64,000 nucleotides of DNA. It comes from Myxococcales bacterium (GTDB lineage Bacteria; Myxococcota_A; Polyangia; Haliangiales; Haliangiaceae). Under the pieces are notes generated by a model. It did not search any database and had not been told where the DNA came from. It saw nothing but the letters and a program-made list of their open reading frames with translations. The stretch covers positions 1-64,000 of the forward strand of contig JAQBQF010000024.1 in NCBI GenBank assembly GCA_028287115.1, read 5' to 3'. This document shows positions 59,769-64,000 of this stretch, piece by piece (the stretch's first letter is position 1; every line of letters begins with the position of its first letter). The position numbers and the translations under genes are program-made.

Positions 59769-61508
59769 GTGAGTTCCCAGTTGCAGCAGATCCTGGACTA
59801 TCTCGATCAGGAAACCGTGACCGAGGTTGTCCTGGGAGTAGGCAGAAAGATCGCGATTCGACAGAACGGCGGTTACGCGTCCCTCACGCCGAAACCGATC
59901 ACGCGCGACCAGCTCCTGAATCTCCTCAAAGGGACTCCGCTCCTCGCGCTGTTGCCCGATGGCGATGCGACGCGGCCCCCGGTCGAGGTCGCTGTGTTCG
60001 GGCGCCGGTTGCGCACGCAGGTCACGCGCAAGGCCGACGACCTCCTCCTGCGCATCGAGCGAGCGCCTGTCCCGAAACGAGACGAGGTGTCATTCGATCT
60101 CGACGTGATGGAGCTCGAGCTCGAGCCGACGGAGACTCCGGCACCAGATCCACGGAAGCGCACGAAGCTCCCCACGGTCCATCCGCGCACCAAGCCGGCG
60201 ACTGTGCAGCCGCGTACGAAAGAGCCATCCGCACCGCCGCGGACGAAAGCACCTTCGGCAGCTCCGCGTACCCGGCCCGCCACGGCTGCGCGCGGCATGA
60301 AATCGACCCGGATGCCGAAGCTGTCCAGCTCGGGGCGCGCGAAGAAGTCGACGACGATGCCGGCGATCGAGAACGAGATCGATTTTTCGACCCTCGTCGC
60401 GAGGGCGCGAGAGCGAGGTGCGAGCGATCTGCATATCTCGTCCGGTCGCCCGATCTCGATTCGTACGATCGGTACTCTCGAGGCTCTCGATTCGAGCTCC
60501 CAACCGTTGTCCGTCTCGGACGCCGAGTCGCTCTTGTTGCCGCTGCTCGAGCCCGCGCACGAAGCGCAGCTCGCACGCGCGGGTTATATCGACCTCGCGA
60601 TCGACGCGCCCGGAGGTGGGCGACTGCGCGCGAACATCTCCCGTCATCAGCGTGGCCTCAAAGGCACGTTCCGGCTCGCGCTCGCGGAGCCCAAAACGCT
60701 CGACCAGCTCGGGCTACCGAAAGACCTCGCGAAGGTCATCGCGCACCACCAGGGCTTCGTCGTGATCGCGGGTCCAAGCGGTCACGGTAAGACGACGACG
60801 CTCGCGGCCCTCGTCGACGCGATCAACTCGACCAAGCCCTATCACATCCTCACGATCGAGGATCCGATCGAGATCGTGCATCCCCGCAAGGTCGCGGTGG
60901 TGTCGCAACGCGAAGCAGGGCGCCACACGAAGAGCTTCGTCACGGCGCTCAAGGCTTCGCTGCGCGAAGATCCCGACGTCATCGTGATCGGCGAGCTCCG
61001 CGATCGCGAGTCCGTCGAGATCGCGCTCACCGCGGCCGAGACCGGCCACCTCGTGATCTCGACGATGAGCACGCCGAACGCGTCGAAGACGCTCGATCGC
61101 TTGATCGACATGTTCCCACCCGAGGACCATTCGCAGGTTCGCGCGTCGATCGCCGGTGCGTTGCGAGGCATCGTCGCGCAGCGCCTCCTGCCTGCAGCCG
61201 ATGGCAAGAGTGTCGTCGCCGCGGTCGAGCTGTTGACCGGTGTCTTGCCTCTCGCCGCGCTGATTCGCGATGACAAGCTGTATCAGCTGCCGAACCTGAT
61301 GCAGCGTGGACGTGCGTTCGGCATGATGCGGTTCGACGACTCGCTTCTCGAGCTGCTCCGCGCCGGCAAGATCACGGAAGCGACCGCGCTCGAAGCGACC
61401 GACAACAAGAAAGAGATGCTCGCGACGCTCAAGCCGCCACCGGCCTCCGTGATCCCGCCGTCGGCGGGCGTGCAGCTTGGCCGCCTGTTCGGAAAGAAAG
61501 ACCGATGA
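59769..61508 (+). CDS. PilT-like secretion/motility ATPase with extra N-terminal domain and unusual motifs
   Basis: 579 residues from GTG (VSSQLQQIL); a TTG lies directly before it. Residues 1-110 form an extra domain. Residues about 120-200 are a Pro/Lys/Thr linker with repeated PRTKxPSA units. The PilT core begins GASDLHISSGR (about 220). Walker A is GPSGHGKTT, the Asp box is LTIEDPIEIVHPR, and Walker B is VIVIGELRDRES. The His box, normally STLHTNSA, reads STMSTPNA, so the conserved histidine is missing. The next gene, another PilT-like ATPase, overlaps by 4 bp (ATGA), suggesting a paired complex. It is probably not the main retraction motor, which is the pilT at 31195. Confidence 0.85.
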   Translation: MSSQLQQILDYLDQETVTEVVLGVGRKIAIRQNGGYASLTPKPITRDQLLNLLKGTPLLALLPDGDATRPPVEVAVFGRRLRTQVTRKADDLLLRIERAPVPKRDEVSFDLDVMELELEPTETPAPDPRKRTKLPTVHPRTKPATVQPRTKEPSAPPRTKAPSAAPRTRPATAARGMKSTRMPKLSSSGRAKKSTTMPAIENEIDFSTLVARARERGASDLHISSGRPISIRTIGTLEALDSSSQPLSVSDAESLLLPLLEPAHEAQLARAGYIDLAIDAPGGGRLRANISRHQRGLKGTFRLALAEPKTLDQLGLPKDLAKVIAHHQGFVVIAGPSGHGKTTTLAALVDAINSTKPYHILTIEDPIEIVHPRKVAVVSQREAGRHTKSFVTALKASLREDPDVIVIGELRDRESVEIALTAAETGHLVISTMSTPNASKTLDRLIDMFPPEDHSQVRASIAGALRGIVAQRLLPAADGKSVVAAVELLTGVLPLAALIRDDKLYQLPNLMQRGRAFGMMRFDDSLLELLRAGKITEATALEATDNKKEMLATLKPPPASVIPPSAGVQLGRLFGKKDR

Positions 61509-62563
61509 CGATCACGAGTCTGTTCGATCGCTTGCTCGAGCGCGGCGGCTCGGATCTCCACCTGACGCCGGGTTATCCACCGATGTTGCGGGTGCGCGGT
61601 CAGCTCGTCGCCGATGGCGACCAAGAGCTCACGTCGGCACAGATCGAGGAGATGCTGATGCCGCTGCTCTCGCCCGAGCAGGAGGCTCAGTTCACCACCA
61701 CCGGTGATCTCGACTTCGCGCACGCACACGGCACCAAGGCGCGATTCCGCGCGAATTATCTCCGCAAGCTGACCGGCACCGGCGCGGTGTTTCGCGCGAT
61801 CCCGACGACGATCAAGACGCTCGACGAGCTCGGCGTACCAGCCGGCATTCGCAAGCTCACCGATCTGCGCGCGGGCCTCGTGCTCGTCACCGGACCGACC
61901 GGTAGCGGCAAGTCGACCACGCTCGCAGCGATGATCGATCACATCAACCGCACGCGCGCCGGTCACATCCTCACGATCGAGGATCCCGTCGAGTTCGTTC
62001 ATGCACCCCGGCGTTGCCTCGTCACGCACAAGGAAGTCGGCGAGCACGTGCCGACGTTCCTCGACGCGATTCGCAGCGCCGGCCGCGAGAACGCCGACGT
62101 CATTCTCGTCGGCGAGCTCCGTGGTGCCGAGACGATGAAGGCGGCGCTGCAGCTCGCGAGCTTCGGCATCTTGATCTACGCGACCGTGCACACGAACTCC
62201 GCCGGCGCGACGATCGACCGTTACGTCAACGCGTTTCCGTCGGAGCAGCAACCGCAGATCCGCGGCCTGCTGGCAGATTCGCTCGCCGGTGTCGTCGCGC
62301 AGCAACTGCTTCCGAAAGCCGACGGCAAAGGCCGCGTCGCCGCACACGAGATCCTGCTCGGCAACCTCGCGCTCGCATCGCTCATCCGCGAGGGCAAGAC
62401 GCAGCAGATCAGCAGCTTCATCCAGTCAGGCTCCGCCGACGGCATGCAGACCATGGACGCCTCTCTCGAGAAGCTCGTTCGCGAAGGCGTCGTCAAACCG
62501 CACGACGCGCTCGAGAAGGCACTCGATAAAGAAGCGTTCACGAAGCTGCTTCCCGCGAGCTAG
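61505..62563 (+). CDS. PilT-like ATPase (second of an overlapping pair)
   Basis: 352 residues, the usual PilT length. The start overlaps the previous stop by 4 bp. Core motifs: GGSDLHLTPG, Walker A GPTGSGKST, Asp box LTIEDPVEFVHAPR, Walker B VILVGELRGAET (where the common RDxET is RGAET) and an intact His box TVHTNSAGATIDR. The AIRN-like region reads LPKADGKGRVAAHEIL. The Walker-B neighbour change and the GRENADVI in place of the usual RQDPDVI set it apart from the pilT at 31195. It probably forms a mixed or accessory motor with the upstream gene product. Confidence 0.87.
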   Translation: MTITSLFDRLLERGGSDLHLTPGYPPMLRVRGQLVADGDQELTSAQIEEMLMPLLSPEQEAQFTTTGDLDFAHAHGTKARFRANYLRKLTGTGAVFRAIPTTIKTLDELGVPAGIRKLTDLRAGLVLVTGPTGSGKSTTLAAMIDHINRTRAGHILTIEDPVEFVHAPRRCLVTHKEVGEHVPTFLDAIRSAGRENADVILVGELRGAETMKAALQLASFGILIYATVHTNSAGATIDRYVNAFPSEQQPQIRGLLADSLAGVVAQQLLPKADGKGRVAAHEILLGNLALASLIREGKTQQISSFIQSGSADGMQTMDASLEKLVREGVVKPHDALEKALDKEAFTKLLPAS

Positions 62564-62878
62564 GACCGACTCCGGGGCGGGCAAGTCCGCGGGTTCGAGC
62601 TCGTCAGACAACGCGGTCGTGCTCGACCGGAGGACGCGGCCATCCAGATCCTTGGTGAGCTGGCGCTCGATCGGAAATCGCCGCGCGCCGTGGAGCTTCG
62701 CGAAATTTTCGCTCGCGCAAGATCACCGAACGACATTGATCTTCTTCGGCGAGACGCGCTTCATTTTCGACGGAGTCGCGCTCCGAGTCCGTGCGAGCAG
62801 ATCACTCAATGGTCAAGTACGACCGAAGGCCGTGACGAGCACGCCTGCGGTCTGATTTCTGTCGCAAGGAATTTCACC
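62564..62878. other. 315-bp gap upstream of the MFS gene
   Basis: I see no gene. The only open stretches are short and interrupted. AAGGAA at 62865-62870, eight bases before the MFS ATG, is its ribosome binding site. A promoter for the transporter should lie here, but no clear -35/-10 or -24/-12 pair stands out. Confidence 0.5.
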
Positions 62879-64000
62879 ATGAACGATCACGCTGGAGCGT
62901 CTCCTGCGGCTGCCCCGGTCCGTAGCACCGTACCGGCTCGCCTGGATCGGCTTCCATGGAGCCCGTTCCACTGGAGGGTCATCATCGCCCTTGGCATCAC
63001 GTGGATGCTCGATGGCCTCGAGATCACGATCGCCGGTTCGATCGCGGATCGGCTTCGCGAGCATGGCACGCTCGCGCTCTCGTCGTCCCAGGTCGGGCTT
63101 GGCGCGAGCCTCTATCTGTTCGGCGAGGTCGCGGGCGCGCTGATCTTCGGTCGGCTGGCGGACAAGCTCGGCCGAAGGAAGCTGTTCATCGTCACGCTCG
63201 GCATCTACTTGCTGGGAAACGCGCTCACGGCGATATCGCCGAGCTTCATCTTCTTCGCGGCCACGCGGTTCATCGCGGGCGCAGGCATTGGTGGCGAGTA
63301 CTCGGCGATCAACTCGGCGATCGACGAGCTGATCCCGGCGTCCTACCGCGGTCGGACCGATCTCGCCGTGAACGGCACGTATTGGCTCGGGGCGATGATC
63401 GGCGCGGCAGCGAACTTCCTCTTCCTCAACGAGCGGCTGTTCGGGATCGATCTGGGATGGCGACTCGCGCTCCTGATCGGTCCCGTGATCGGGCTCTTGA
63501 TCTGGCCGCTGCGGCGCCACATCCCGGAGAGCCCGCGATGGTTGCTCACGCACGGTCGGCCGCAGGAAGCCGAACAGGTCGTGAGCGAGATCGAGAAAGA
63601 GCTCGAGGACAAGGGCTATCAGCTCGAGCCGGTTGACGAGGACCGCGCGATCGAGCTCACCGAAAGGGTCGAGCTGACCTACCGTGACTTGTTTCGGATC
63701 CTGTTGCGCGACTATCGCAGACGCTCGTTCGTCGGGTTCACGTTGATGGTGACCCAGGCGTTCCTCTACAACGCCATCTTCTTCACGTATGCGCTGATCC
63801 TCGGCCAGTTCTACGGAATTCACGGCAGCGCGGTGTCGTACTTCATCTTCCCGTTCGCGATCGGCAACCTGTTGGGACCGATCCTGCTCGGCCGTTACTT
63901 CGACGAGATCGGGCGGCGCGTCATGGTCGGTGGCAGCTACTGCGTCGCGGGTGTGCTGCTCTTCGTCACCGCGTGGTTGTTCAACCAAGGAGTGCTCACC
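62879..64000 (+). CDS. Major facilitator superfamily transporter (3' part missing)
   Basis: The first 374 residues are visible. After a 30-residue N-terminus come membrane spans beginning VIIALGITWMLDGLEITIAG. The MFS loop 2-3 signature GRLADKLGRRKLF is clear, followed by FIAGAGIGGEYSAINSAIDE, the sugar/metabolite-porter form. A long cytoplasmic loop sits between the two halves (PESPRWLLTHGRPQEAEQVV, typical of metabolite:H+ symporters). The second half repeats the signature as GRYFDEIGRR. The substrate is unknown. The ATG at 62879 has AAGGAA eight bases upstream. The gene runs off the right edge. Confidence 0.9.
   Translation, partial: MNDHAGASPAAAPVRSTVPARLDRLPWSPFHWRVIIALGITWMLDGLEITIAGSIADRLREHGTLALSSSQVGLGASLYLFGEVAGALIFGRLADKLGRRKLFIVTLGIYLLGNALTAISPSFIFFAATRFIAGAGIGGEYSAINSAIDELIPASYRGRTDLAVNGTYWLGAMIGAAANFLFLNERLFGIDLGWRLALLIGPVIGLLIWPLRRHIPESPRWLLTHGRPQEAEQVVSEIEKELEDKGYQLEPVDEDRAIELTERVELTYRDLFRILLRDYRRRSFVGFTLMVTQAFLYNAIFFTYALILGQFYGIHGSAVSYFIFPFAIGNLLGPILLGRYFDEIGRRVMVGGSYCVAGVLLFVTAWLFNQGVLT

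Overview
The window is GC-rich and almost fully coding. It looks like a chromosomal segment of a myxobacterium-like bacterium (Myxococcota; perhaps the Polyangia/Haliangiales side, which I cannot confirm without a search). The basis is the gene content: three sigma-54 enhancer-binding proteins carrying FHA or GAF sensor domains, Hanks-type kinases (one with an HRDVSPHN catalytic loop, the other fused to an AAA/TPR module), degenerate receiver + DUF4388 proteins, an AgmX/PglI-type C-terminus, three PilT-family ATPases, a PilZ-like protein and many lipoproteins. Many neighbouring genes overlap by 4 bp (ATGA or GTGA). No rRNA or convincing tRNA gene, CRISPR array or prophage was found.

Layout. 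1-3370 (minus): truncated GAF/sigma-54 activator, degenerate J-domain/TPR protein, HSL-type hydrolase. 3415-6939 (plus): plant-type enoyl-ACP reductase FabI, a glutathione transferase separated from it by a 95-bp duplication carrying a perfect palindrome, a small unknown protein and an M1-type peptidase lipoprotein. 7069-10917 (plus): a 1282-residue kinase / cyclase-like / AAA / TPR regulator, convergent with a minus-strand block running from about 27204 down to 10893. In transcription order that block is two Uma2-family genes, a YegS-type lipid kinase, recC-recB-recD, a tiny zinc-ribbon protein, an FHA sigma-54 activator, kynurenine 3-monooxygenase and two methyltransferases. The last three look like a small tryptophan-derived metabolite pathway. 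A candidate -24/-12 promoter and helically phased TGTATC repeats lie just upstream of them and downstream of the activator gene.

27340-31104 holds a Uma2 pseudogene, a RAYT/IS200-like transposase, a 600-bp palindrome-rich gap, a double-receiver protein and an AgmX-like membrane protein with an internal 78-bp duplication. 31195-36922 (plus): pilT, a surface protein with Lys/Asp repeats and a barrel-like end, and alaS. 36923-42715: a 134-bp MITE-like inverted repeat, an unknown gene, a secreted PPC-domain lipoprotein and a PilZ-like protein with Ser/Asp simple repeats. 42712-52733: plant-type glutamate-cysteine ligase, pyrE and a lipoprotein, a pseudo-receiver/DUF4388/coiled-coil protein divergent from an FHA-GAF sigma-54 activator, a second glutathione transferase, a CCG-domain iron-sulphur protein and a SirB1 protein. 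52805-64000: kinase plus GH31 glycosidase, an HvfC-like protein, a lipoprotein, a terminator, nadB, two overlapping PilT-like ATPases with unusual motor motifs, and the start of an MFS transporter.

The most distinctive signals are: (i) a short palindromic element inserted in frame into recB (four copies), recC and an iron-sulphur gene, in a genome region that also carries a RAYT transposase; (ii) the kmo/methyltransferase cluster with its own sigma-54 control unit; (iii) the 95-bp palindrome-bearing duplication that splits fabI from the glutathione transferase; and (iv) the PilT-like pair with degenerate motifs.
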